From Sphingorhabdus lacus (GTDB taxonomy: Bacteria > Pseudomonadota > Alphaproteobacteria > Sphingomonadales > Sphingomonadaceae), in contig NZ_CP035733.1 in assembly GCF_009768975.1 (NCBI RefSeq), forward strand, positions 1,178,001 through 1,242,000: a stretch of DNA of 64,000 nt. Direction: 5' to 3'. Shown here in pieces: positions 10,187 through 18,063 of this stretch. Position 1 is the stretch's first letter, and each line of letters starts with the position of its first letter. A program made the translations under genes and the position numbers. Under the pieces are notes generated by a model that was given only the letters and a program-made list of their open reading frames with translations, did no database searches and had not been told where the DNA came from.

Positions 10187-10202
10187 CTAAAAATCCGTTA
10201 AC
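10187..10202. promoter_or_regulatory. CtrA-box-like site upstream of the ParA gene
   Basis: CTAA-N7-TTAAC, one mismatch from the alphaproteobacterial CtrA consensus TTAA-N7-TTAA(C). It lies about 50-65 bases before the ParA start, inside the divergent control region. A second TTAAGAGATTAA at 10300-10311 has the wrong spacing. A chance match is quite possible in an AT-rich gap. Confidence 0.3.
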
Positions 10203-10320
10203 GCTGCACCCGATTTCACCGCACAAATATTGGCTGGCTTAGCCTAAACCTTAATCTATATAGCCGCATCTGACCTAATGATTTGGGGCATTGGGCTGGT
10301 TAAGAGATTAATCGGAAATG

Positions 10321-10359
10321 TTTACCATTTTTGAGTTTCTTGCATATTATAAGAAACTC
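10321..10359 (+). promoter_or_regulatory. Promoter overlapped by a perfect 9-bp dyad (operator-like)
   Basis: A perfect inverted repeat GAGTTTCTT-N9-AAGAAACTC occupies 10333-10359, just before the SPOR gene starting at 10382. A plausible promoter is TTTACC at 10321-10326 and TATTAT at 10345-10350, 18 bases apart, which puts the -10 in the centre of the dyad. The layout is that of a repressor operator; alternatively the RNA could fold into a hairpin in the leader. A strong GGAGGA ribosome-binding site follows at 10371-10376. Confidence 0.55.
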
Positions 10360-10381
10360 GCTTTTTGTTCGGAGGAATTAC

Positions 10382-11422
10382 ATGAAGTTAGGGTCGCACC
10401 TTTCGAAACTGGCAATGGCTGCCTTGGCGCTATCGCTGCAATCCGCCCCAGCTGCTGCTGACGTCAAGGCGGGCGTCGATGCCTGGAGCCGTGGCGACTA
10501 TGAAGCGGCCGTCAAAGAATGGCGCGAACCTGCACTTAAAGGTGATCCTGATGCCCAGTTCAACATGGGCCAGGCATATAAGACGGGGCGCGGTGTAAAA
10601 ACCGACCTGAATATTGCCCTGGACTGGTATAAAAAGGCTTCGGCTCAGGGCCATTTGAAGGCAATGGACAGCTACGGCCACCTTCTTCACTATCAGGGTC
10701 GCGTGGTAGAAGCGCTCCCCATATTGCAGGCGTCGGCGGATCGCGGAGACCCGCGCGCGCAGTATTTGCTTGCAACCGAACTGTTTAATGGCACCCATAT
10801 CGCAAAAGATTGGGTCCGTGCTTACGCCTTGATGTCACTTGCTTCCTCTGCAGGCATGGCACCTGCATCGCAAAGTCTGTCGCAAATGGATACATATGTT
10901 CCGCTGGAACAGCGTCAGGCAGCAACGGTGCTAGCAGGCGAACTGGAACAGCGCGCCAGCAGGAATGCTTCGGCGCAGGCCGCCGGATTCCCGATCAATA
11001 CAACCCCGCCATCCAAACCCACTAAACAGGTCGCGGTGCCACCGTCGTCGATTCCATCCGCAAATCCTCCCGGATTTCCGGCGAACATTCCGGCCGTAGG
11101 GGTTCCCGCCGGAAAGCCAAAAGTTGTGCAGCCGGCTGTGGCTAAACCTGCCTCAGCGCCGGTCGTCAAACCTGCAGCGCCTGCTGTAGCCAGTCCATGG
11201 CGTATCCAGTTGGGTGCATTCAGCGAGGATGCCAATGCCAAGAAGCTTTGGGCTTCGTTGAAGGGCAAAGTTGCGGGAATCGACTCCTTGCAACCAAGCT
11301 ACAAAAATAGCGGACAAATCACACGACTACAGGCTGGTCCATTTGCAAGCCGGGCGGCTGCCGATGCCATGTGCGGAAAACTCAAAGCTGTCGGACAAGC
11401 CTGTCTCGTCGTTCCGGGTTAA
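10382..11422 (+). CDS. Secreted Sel1-repeat protein with C-terminal SPOR domain
   Basis: 346 residues from the ATG at 10382, which has an excellent GGAGGAATTAC ribosome-binding site. The order is: signal peptide ending near AAA-D (residue 27), two to three Sel1/TPR-type repeats (for example DAQFNMGQAYKTGRGV), a Pro/Ala/Val-rich linker from about 205 to 275, and a SPOR domain (WRIQLGAFSEDANAK) ending at the C-terminus with the cysteine pair MCGKLKAVGQACLV. It is divergent from the ParA gene and shares domain design with the TPR/SPOR protein at 7394-8746. Periplasmic, septum-related function is likely. Its stop overlaps the convergent lipoprotein stop by four bases (TTAA). Confidence 0.87.
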   Translation: MKLGSHLSKLAMAALALSLQSAPAAADVKAGVDAWSRGDYEAAVKEWREPALKGDPDAQFNMGQAYKTGRGVKTDLNIALDWYKKASAQGHLKAMDSYGHLLHYQGRVVEALPILQASADRGDPRAQYLLATELFNGTHIAKDWVRAYALMSLASSAGMAPASQSLSQMDTYVPLEQRQAATVLAGELEQRASRNASAQAAGFPINTTPPSKPTKQVAVPPSSIPSANPPGFPANIPAVGVPAGKPKVVQPAVAKPASAPVVKPAAPAVASPWRIQLGAFSEDANAKKLWASLKGKVAGIDSLQPSYKNSGQITRLQAGPFASRAAADAMCGKLKAVGQACLVVPG

Positions 11423-11946
11423 CCGCACAACCTTTCGGTATCACGTCCCAGTGTTTGGCGTGCGGCTTCATCGCCAGGCTGCACCATGAAGTAATGGGTG
11501 CCCGACAGATTTGCATTGGCCGAACAGTAAGTCGAACAACCGCTCTCGACAGTGCCCGGGAAGCGTAGCTCAATGCCATCGTATCGGGCATCGAAGGAGC
11601 AGCTTCCCTGCCCTGTTAAAACCACGCGCACGGTCTGCCCCTTAATCGTGGCGGTTCCGGTTCCTTCGCACTTGCTTTCCGGACCATAGACCGCAAGAAA
11701 CCCGATATTAAACTGTTGTGTCCCGTTTGAAACGGCGCAGAATTTATCAGTGCCAAGATCGCTGCGGGTTTCAAAACGCCCAGCAAATTCGACATCATCC
11801 GGATCAGGCATTATGCCGACAGCTACCGCCTGATCGTCTAGTGCATCGCCCGAAGCCGTCTCTTGGGTCGATGGCGACAATGTGTTTTTCCCGCATGCAG
11901 CGAGCGCCAGCAGTAGGATAGCAGAACGGGCAATTCGGTAGTTCAC
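11419..11946 (-). CDS. Putative lipoprotein, function unknown
   Basis: 175 residues from a GTG at 11946 that overlaps the hisI stop (GTGA). The N-terminus [20 protein letters not shown] is a clear lipoprotein signal with lipobox LAAC. The mature part has several cysteines, including a C-S-T-Y-C-S cluster ([10 protein letters not shown]), and ends ERLCG, so disulfides in the periplasm are likely. A longer frame to 11988 exists but would hide the signal peptide. I do not recognise a family. Its end overlaps the end of the Sel1/SPOR gene on the other strand. Confidence 0.75.
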   Translation of the reverse strand: MNYRIARSAILLLALAACGKNTLSPSTQETASGDALDDQAVAVGIMPDPDDVEFAGRFETRSDLGTDKFCAVSNGTQQFNIGFLAVYGPESKCEGTGTATIKGQTVRVVLTGQGSCSFDARYDGIELRFPGTVESGCSTYCSANANLSGTHYFMVQPGDEAARQTLGRDTERLCG

Positions 11947-12302
11947 GCGCGCTCCAGCTTGCCATCCGTCAAGCGGCGGTAAAAACAACTACGTTCGCCG
12001 GTATGGCAGGTAGGGCCCTTTGGCTCTGCAATCACCAAGATGGCATCTTGGTCGCAGTCAACGCGCATTTCCTTGATAATCAAAAGGTTTCCGCTGCTTT
12101 CACCCTTTTGCCAAAGCCGCTGGCGGCTGCGTGAAAAGAAAACGGCCGTCCCCGTCTCCAGACTTTTCGCGAGCGCTTCCGCATTCATATGGCCGACCAT
12201 AAGGACAGCGCCGTCCGCTGCATCGGTCACGACAGCGGTCACTAGACCATTGGCGTCAAATTTAGGATTGAGCTCCAGCCCTGTTTCGCGGTCATCTGTC
12301 AT
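11943..12302 (-). CDS. hisI: Phosphoribosyl-AMP cyclohydrolase
   Basis: 119 residues, the single-domain HisI form without the HisE pyrophosphatase. It opens the purine ring of PR-AMP in histidine synthesis. Typical blocks are [10 protein letters not shown], the WQKGESSGN loop, the metal-binding DCDQDA and the cysteines in [13 protein letters not shown], which bind zinc. The gene stands apart from other his genes and is followed by a coupled lipoprotein gene. The upstream 130 bases separate it from the divergent purF. Confidence 0.95.
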   Translation of the reverse strand: MTDDRETGLELNPKFDANGLVTAVVTDAADGAVLMVGHMNAEALAKSLETGTAVFFSRSRQRLWQKGESSGNLLIIKEMRVDCDQDAILVIAEPKGPTCHTGERSCFYRRLTDGKLERA

Positions 12303-12432
12303 GGAAAGGGACCTAAACCATGCGGAAAAGGCTCGCCAACATTTTCTTTATGACACTATCACGACAAGGGGGAGACAAGAGGGCGAAGCATGCCTATATG
12401 CCAGCCAGCGAAGCGCAGCGGGATTCGAATAA

Positions 12433-13890
12433 ATGCTGACCACCGACCCATTTGACGACGACAAACTTCGGGAGGAGTGTGGCATTTTTGGCGTGACTGA
12501 CGCCGAAGGTGCTTCTGCCATGGTTGCTCTTGGCTTGCACGCCTTGCAGCACCGCGGCCAGGAAGCGGCTGGCATTACTAGCTATGACGGACATGACTTC
12601 CACACCCATCGCGCAATGGGCCATGTTGCGGGTAATTTCGACCGTGAAGAAATCATCGGCGGTCTGATCGGACGCAGCGCCGCCGGGCATGTGCGTTATT
12701 CCACAACGGGCGAGACTTCGCTGCGCAACGTGCAGCCGCTCTATGCTGATCTGGCGACCGGCGGCTTTGCTATTGCGCATAACGGCAATATTTCGAACGC
12801 AATGACCTTGCGGCGCGACCTTGTTCGGCGCGGGTCTATATTTCAGTCGACATCGGATACCGAAGTCATCATCCACTTGGTGGCGACCTCGGGTTACCGG
12901 ACATTGCTCGACCGGCTAATCGACGCCTTGAAGCGAGTTGAAGGTGCTTATTCGCTCATCTGCCTGACGACCGAGGGCCTGATTGCGTGCCGCGATCCTC
13001 TGGGCATCCGTCCGCTGGTCATGGGCAAGCTAGGCGACTCGTTCATTTTTGCGTCCGAAACCGTGGCGTTGGATATTGTCGGCGCCGAATTTATCCGTGC
13101 GGTGGAGCCGGGCGAACTGATCGTCGTGCGCAATGGCGAGGTTCATTCCCACAAGCCTTTCATCCCCGTCGCGCAGCGTCCCTGCATCTTCGAACATGTC
13201 TATTTCTCTCGGCCCGACTCGATCGTTGAGGGAATCAGTGTCTATTCGGTTCGTAAGGCCATTGGCGCGGAACTGGCGCGTGAGAATGGGGTCGATGTCG
13301 ACTATGTCATTCCGGTTCCCGACAGCGGCACCCCGGCAGCCATCGGCTATGCCGAAGCGGCGGGTATCCCCTTTGAACTGGGCATCATCCGCTCACATTA
13401 TGTTGGACGTACCTTCATTCAACCCGGTGATGGCGTGCGCCATCTTGGCGTGAAGCTGAAACATAATGCCAATAAAAATCTGGTCGCTGGCAAGAAAATC
13501 GTCCTCATCGACGACTCCATTGTGCGCGGCACGACCTCGTTGAAAATCGTTCAGATGATGCGCGAAGCCGGCGCGGCCGAAGTTCATATGCGTATCGCCA
13601 GTCCGCCAACAATGAACAGTTGCTTCTATGGCGTTGACACGCCCGAGCGTTCGAAGCTGCTTGCCAGCCGGATGGATGTCGAAGAAATGCGCAAATTCAT
13701 CCAGGCAGACAGCTTGGCCTTCCTGTCCATCGATGGACTTTACCGAGCTTTGGGTGAAGATGCGCGCAACAACGGTAAGCCGCAATATTGCGACGCCTGT
13801 TTCACGGGCGATTATCCTACAAGCCTGACCGACCATGAAGAAGCCGAAGCCGGCGACCTCATCATGCTTGGCGAAAGAAAGCTTGCCTGA
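12433..13890 (+). CDS. purF: Amidophosphoribosyltransferase (Fe-S type)
   Basis: 485 residues. It transfers glutamine ammonia to PRPP, the first committed step of purine synthesis. The N-terminal Ntn nucleophile is Cys16 in EECGIFG, so a 15-residue propeptide must be removed. Conserved ALQHRGQEAAG and HNGNISN lie in the glutaminase domain; the PRPP loop is IVLIDDSIVRGTT. Cysteines in the positions of the Bacillus-type 4Fe-4S ligands are visible (PCIFEHVY, NSCFYG and QYCDACF), so this is the iron-sulfur form. It is followed by an SDR gene after 3 bases. No cvpA is adjacent, unlike in some proteobacteria. Confidence 0.96.
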   Translation: MLTTDPFDDDKLREECGIFGVTDAEGASAMVALGLHALQHRGQEAAGITSYDGHDFHTHRAMGHVAGNFDREEIIGGLIGRSAAGHVRYSTTGETSLRNVQPLYADLATGGFAIAHNGNISNAMTLRRDLVRRGSIFQSTSDTEVIIHLVATSGYRTLLDRLIDALKRVEGAYSLICLTTEGLIACRDPLGIRPLVMGKLGDSFIFASETVALDIVGAEFIRAVEPGELIVVRNGEVHSHKPFIPVAQRPCIFEHVYFSRPDSIVEGISVYSVRKAIGAELARENGVDVDYVIPVPDSGTPAAIGYAEAAGIPFELGIIRSHYVGRTFIQPGDGVRHLGVKLKHNANKNLVAGKKIVLIDDSIVRGTTSLKIVQMMREAGAAEVHMRIASPPTMNSCFYGVDTPERSKLLASRMDVEEMRKFIQADSLAFLSIDGLYRALGEDARNNGKPQYCDACFTGDYPTSLTDHEEAEAGDLIMLGERKLA

Positions 13891-13893
13891 TTC

Positions 13894-14604
13894 ATGACCG
13901 GTATTTTTGAAGCTAAGGTCGCACTGGTTACCGGTGCCAGCCGAGGGATTGGTGCCGCAACGGCAAAGGCACTGGCCGCTCAAGGTGCGCATGTAATCAT
14001 CACAGCGCGTACGGCAAAAGATCTGGAAGCGGTCGAGGACGAAATTTTCGAAGCTGGTGGCAGCGCCACGATCGCACCCCTCGACCTGACCGATGGCGAT
14101 AGCATTGCACGCCTTGCGACCGCGGTGACCGAACGCTGGGGTAAACTGGACCATCTGGTTCTGAACGCCGCGATGCTCGGAACGCTGGCCCCGGTGCCGG
14201 CAATCGATGGTGCAGAATTTGCGCGTCTGTTCACCCTGAATGTCACCGCGCAGCAAGTTCTGATCGCCTCCTTTGACGCTCTGCTTCGCAAGAGCGAAGC
14301 CGGGCGCTTGATCGCCCTCACCTCATCAGTCGGCGCCGCACCGCGCGCATTTTGGGGTGCCTATGGGGCATCCAAAGCCGCGCTGGAAACGCTGGTGCGC
14401 AGCTATGCCGAAGAAGTGAAGAACATCTCCGCAGTGCGTGCCGCCATTGTCGACCCCGGCAAAACCCGCACCAAAATGCGCGCTGCCGCCTATCCCGGTG
14501 AAGACCCCACCTCGGTTAAGGAACCGTCTGTTGTGGCCGATGCGATCGTAGCTTTGCTGCAGCGCGAGTTTGAAACAGGTAAGCGCATCGCCGTTGACGG
14601 CTAA
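13894..14604 (+). CDS. Short-chain dehydrogenase/reductase
   Basis: 236 residues of the classical SDR type: cofactor motif TGASRGIG near residue 13, the structural N-A-A in LVLNAAM, catalytic Ser in LTSSVG and the YGASK motif carrying Tyr and Lys. The end IAVDG is normal for SDRs. It follows purF with only three bases between, so it is probably co-transcribed, although a link with purine synthesis is not evident. Substrate unknown. The gene converges with the photolyase gene at 14613. Confidence 0.9.
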   Translation: MTGIFEAKVALVTGASRGIGAATAKALAAQGAHVIITARTAKDLEAVEDEIFEAGGSATIAPLDLTDGDSIARLATAVTERWGKLDHLVLNAAMLGTLAPVPAIDGAEFARLFTLNVTAQQVLIASFDALLRKSEAGRLIALTSSVGAAPRAFWGAYGASKAALETLVRSYAEEVKNISAVRAAIVDPGKTRTKMRAAAYPGEDPTSVKEPSVVADAIVALLQREFETGKRIAVDG

Positions 14605-14612
14605 TATACGTC

Positions 14613-16010
14613 CTAGTCTTTCGTTGTTGCATACGCCGCCAGCGCCCGTTCCCGCGCTTGCTTATGTCCAATCAATTTACGCGGATATGTTTTGGGCCGA
14701 GCACCATGCTCTTCGGGATCGTGGATATAGGGTTCGCGCAAATCGGATAACTCCGGCACCCATTGCCTTATATAGCCGGCTGCATCGAATTTCTCGGATT
14801 GCGACAGCGGCGCCATAATGCGGACGAACATGTTGCTGTCTACGCCGGATCCTGCAGTCCACTGCCAATTCACGGCGTTTGATCCATAATCGGCATCGAC
14901 AAGCGTATCCCAAAACCACTGCTCCCCGGCCCGCCAATCGATAAGCAAATGTTTGATGAGAAAAGATGCGGCTATCATACGCACACGGTTATGCATCCAG
15001 CCCGTGATCCAAAGCTGGCGCATACCGGCATCGACGATCGGATATCCGGTCTGCCCTTTTGTCCAGGCGGTAAAATCCGCTTTGACCGATGGGTCGTCGA
15101 GATCACGCCAGGGCATCATGTCAAAGGCGTCGCGTGCGTTCTTGCCGCCATATTCGGGGAACTGGCAAATGACATTCTGCGCATAGTCGCGCCACACAAG
15201 TTCCTTCAAAAACACATCGACCGACCCGCCCGCCGACATGGTCCTATGCCAGCACATCGCGGCTGATATTTCACCGAAGTGAAGGTGCGGTGATAGAAAA
15301 GATGACCCCGCGATGGAGGGCAGATTGCGTTTCTCGTCGTAATATTTTGCTTTATCGGCAAAGGCATCAAGCCGCGCCTTCGCCGCGGCTTCACCCGGGG
15401 TCCACATGTCCTTCATGCCGCCCGCCCAGTCGGGCCGCGTTGGAAGCAGATTCCAATCCGAAAGCGATTCGCTCTTCGGCCAGCACTCTGGCGCGTTCAA
15501 CTTCTGTGGCGCGGGCACCGGATCATGCGGCGGCATATGCTGCCACAAAGCGCGCATAAACGGTGTGTAGATTTTATACTGCCCACCGCTGCCAGTCGTT
15601 ACACTGCCAGGTGCCAATAGATAATTGCCATCGTGGCAATTAAACTGACAGCCTTCTGGCAAGGCTTTCGCCACCGCCTTTTCGGCATTGCGCCACCATG
15701 GTTCATAGTGACGTATGCAATGAATGGCTTTTGCGCCCGTTTGTTCAGCCAGGCGACCCAAAACCGCATCAGACTTGCCGCGCAGCAGAAGCAAGCGGGA
15801 TCCGATCGCTTGCAAATCGGCGTTGAGCGATGCGAGGCTATGGTGCAGCCACCATCGCGATGCGCCGCCCATCTTGCGATGCTTGGGGCTTTCATCGTCG
15901 AGTATATATACAGGTATAACCGGCGCGCCGCTCGCGACAGCAGCCGTCAGCGCCGGTTGATCCGCAAGACGCAAATCGCGGCGAAACCAGAGGATTACTG
16001 GCTGGGTCAT
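14613..16010 (-). CDS. phrB: Deoxyribodipyrimidine photolyase
   Basis: 465 residues, class I cryptochrome/photolyase. The N-terminal Rossmann domain (VILWFRRDLRL) binds the antenna chromophore. The C-terminal FAD domain shows the typical GYPIVDAGMRQLW, the WMHNRVRM helix, the DADYGSNAVNWQW stretch, and the final YPRKLIGHKQAR. It repairs UV-induced pyrimidine dimers with blue light. The ATG overlaps the preceding gene by four bases. The upstream partner encodes a YdjM-like membrane protein. Function is well supported; cryptochrome signalling activity cannot be excluded. Confidence 0.95.
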   Translation of the reverse strand: MTQPVILWFRRDLRLADQPALTAAVASGAPVIPVYILDDESPKHRKMGGASRWWLHHSLASLNADLQAIGSRLLLLRGKSDAVLGRLAEQTGAKAIHCIRHYEPWWRNAEKAVAKALPEGCQFNCHDGNYLLAPGSVTTGSGGQYKIYTPFMRALWQHMPPHDPVPAPQKLNAPECWPKSESLSDWNLLPTRPDWAGGMKDMWTPGEAAAKARLDAFADKAKYYDEKRNLPSIAGSSFLSPHLHFGEISAAMCWHRTMSAGGSVDVFLKELVWRDYAQNVICQFPEYGGKNARDAFDMMPWRDLDDPSVKADFTAWTKGQTGYPIVDAGMRQLWITGWMHNRVRMIAASFLIKHLLIDWRAGEQWFWDTLVDADYGSNAVNWQWTAGSGVDSNMFVRIMAPLSQSEKFDAAGYIRQWVPELSDLREPYIHDPEEHGARPKTYPRKLIGHKQARERALAAYATTKD

Positions 16011-16969
16011 TTTGCGTCCTGTTCGGTGGGAACAACGACCCTGAAACGGTCCTGCACCAAAGGATTACCAAAGCGTTGGTCGGACAGAATTCGCACCTTG
16101 GACTCCTCGCGCAGTTCTTCGCGCAGAACGGGCATCCTCGACCAGAACAAAAAGGCCTTCGCATTCTTATCCTTGGATAGTTCGGCTAAAGCAAATGTGT
16201 TTGACATTTCATGCTGACCGATTTTGGGATCGAGAACGACCTGATCAGGGGCCGAAAAAACGCCTTGTCCATAGTGGTTTGAATCGCGCCACAGCATTTC
16301 ACGTTTCCAGAACTGCACAGGCACCGGATTGGCCACCACCATTGCCGGGACGATACCAAATTGGCTCTGTACAGCCCTTCCGGTCAGTTGCTCCGCTCGC
16401 CCCGTGATGAGGCCATTAGCAAAGATATAGAGAATGATGGCGGCCATGCTTGTGATGGCAGGTACTCGCCAACTCGGCTGTCCTCGCCGTTCACCTCGCA
16501 GCGATAGCCAAACGCCCGCGATCAGTGCGCACCAGAGCCAGATATCAATGATAAAAATGGTGTCGCCGTAGAACCACTGGCTCGAAAAGGGTTCCAGTAA
16601 CCGGATTCCATAGCTGTTGAACCAGTCAAACAGCGGATGGCTGAGACAGCCGATATAGGCCAACATCAACAACCACTTTGCATCAACGGGCAGCCGCTTT
16701 TCGGGGCGCGCACCCCGTTTGGTCTGCCATCGGTCATACCACAGCATGATACCCCAAAGCAGCAGCGGGAGCAGCACCATAGCGATCGGCCCGTGTGTAA
16801 TCCCTCGACGAAGCGCCAAATGCTCGTCGCCACCCAGCAAGACGGCGATAGCGTCGATGTCGGGAATGTTGGCGGCGATGATTAACGTCGGCATTGCCAG
16901 ACCGGTTTTACGTTTTAAACCAGCCTGCCCAAGCAACGCCCCAACCAGGCTGTGCGTAAGATTGTCCAT
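16007..16969 (-). CDS. YdjM-like membrane-bound putative metal-dependent hydrolase (DUF457)
   Basis: 320 residues. It starts MDNLTHSLVGALLGQAGL, the hallmark of the LexA-binding, inner-membrane-associated putative hydrolase family (PF04307-type), with further conserved DIDAIAVLLGG, RRGITHGPI and SHPLFDWFNSYG histidine/aspartate motifs that could bind metal. Several hydrophobic segments occur in the first 200 residues, and a soluble domain follows. It is coupled to the photolyase gene (ATGA). I see no LexA box in the 59 bases upstream; instead a nested stem-loop lies there. The biochemical role of the family is not established. Confidence 0.85.
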   Translation of the reverse strand: MDNLTHSLVGALLGQAGLKRKTGLAMPTLIIAANIPDIDAIAVLLGGDEHLALRRGITHGPIAMVLLPLLLWGIMLWYDRWQTKRGARPEKRLPVDAKWLLMLAYIGCLSHPLFDWFNSYGIRLLEPFSSQWFYGDTIFIIDIWLWCALIAGVWLSLRGERRGQPSWRVPAITSMAAIILYIFANGLITGRAEQLTGRAVQSQFGIVPAMVVANPVPVQFWKREMLWRDSNHYGQGVFSAPDQVVLDPKIGQHEMSNTFALAELSKDKNAKAFLFWSRMPVLREELREESKVRILSDQRFGNPLVQDRFRVVVPTEQDAK

Positions 16970-16970
16970 G

Positions 16971-17012
16971 ACGCTGTGCTGGCGGACTAAGCCGCCGATT
17001 GCAATACAGCGT
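16971..17012 (-). other. Nested stem-loop just before the YdjM-like gene
   Basis: On the minus strand an outer pair ACGCTGT/ACAGCGT (17012-17006 and 16977-16971, 7 bp) encloses an inner GGCGG/CCGCC stem (16996-16992 and 16985-16981). It fills most of the gap after korB and ends one base before the ATG at 16969. There is no U-tract, so a simple terminator is unlikely. No Shine-Dalgarno is visible outside the structure. Confidence 0.45.
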
Positions 17013-17028
17013 TATGTCGGCACCGACC

Positions 17029-18063
17029 TTAAACTTCGGGATGTCCGTCTTCGACTGTCCAGGTCTGCCCCTTGGCTAGAAGCTTCCCGAGGTCGGCTGT
17101 CTTGCCGGCGCTGGCCGAGACATTTTGCGCGATGACGGCATCGTTGAAGGTCGGACGCGGATCGTCGTAAAGCACGCCCAAAGCCATCGGGAATTCGCCA
17201 AAGCGCATTTCTACCAGCATATGCGCTACCGAGCGGTTAGTCACATCATGGACAATAACGCCCGCTGATTTCCAGTCGTCCTCAACTACATCAACAACCT
17301 TTAGCGTCAGGGCATCCACATCCAGCGCAATACCCTTGGTTCCTTTGGCAAAAAGCATCGGTTCGCCATGGCGCAGCCAAAGCTGATGGTCCTCTGCACC
17401 CTTGGGGGCGGCAAAATCTTCGAACACATCCTTGTTATAAACAATGCAGTTCTGGAAAATCTCGATGAATGCAGCACCGCGATGGGCGTGGGCGGCTTTC
17501 AGCACTTCAGGCAAATTCTTGGAGACATCAAACCCACGGGCAACAAAACGCGCGCCAGAGCCCAACGCAAAGGCGCAAGGTGTCGCCGGACGGTCAACCG
17601 AACCATAGGGTGTCGACGGACTAGTGGTGCCGACGCGGCTCGTGGGTGAATATTGCCCCTTGGTCAGACCGTAAATCTCGTTGTTGAACAGCATGATCTG
17701 GCAGTCCAGATTGCGGCGCAGCAAATGCATTGTGTGGTTGCCGCCGATCGATAAAGCGTCCCCGTCGCCGGTGATAATCCAGACGTCGAGGTCGGGATTG
17801 GCAAGCTTAACACCCGTGGCAACTGCCGGTGCGCGACCATGGATTGTGTGGAATCCATAGGTTTCCATATAATAGGGAAAGCGCGACGAGCAGCCGATAC
17901 CGCTGATGAAAACCGTATTTTCGGGTGTGCTGCCCAATTCGGGCATCGTGCGCTGAACGGCTTTCAATATGGCATAGTCGCCGCAGCCGGGGCACCAGCG
18001 GACTTCCTGATCGGTTTCCCAATCTTTGGGGCTTGTCGCTTTTACGGGGGTCATGTCGTTCAT
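17029..18063 (-). CDS. korB: 2-oxoacid:ferredoxin oxidoreductase beta subunit (KorB-like)
   Basis: 344 residues. The beta subunit binds thiamine diphosphate: the CPGCGDY cysteines near the N-terminus, the HTIHGRAPAVATGVKL block, and the ThDP/Mg motif GDGDALSIGGNH ending in LFNNEIYGLTKGQ. It oxidatively decarboxylates a 2-oxoacid (most likely 2-oxoglutarate) with CoA and transfers electrons to ferredoxin. Only a single 4Fe-4S cluster is expected (there is no delta ferredoxin-domain subunit). It overlaps korA by four bases. Substrate choice (2-oxoglutarate or pyruvate) cannot be fixed from sequence alone. Confidence 0.92.
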   Translation of the reverse strand: MNDMTPVKATSPKDWETDQEVRWCPGCGDYAILKAVQRTMPELGSTPENTVFISGIGCSSRFPYYMETYGFHTIHGRAPAVATGVKLANPDLDVWIITGDGDALSIGGNHTMHLLRRNLDCQIMLFNNEIYGLTKGQYSPTSRVGTTSPSTPYGSVDRPATPCAFALGSGARFVARGFDVSKNLPEVLKAAHAHRGAAFIEIFQNCIVYNKDVFEDFAAPKGAEDHQLWLRHGEPMLFAKGTKGIALDVDALTLKVVDVVEDDWKSAGVIVHDVTNRSVAHMLVEMRFGEFPMALGVLYDDPRPTFNDAVIAQNVSASAGKTADLGKLLAKGQTWTVEDGHPEV

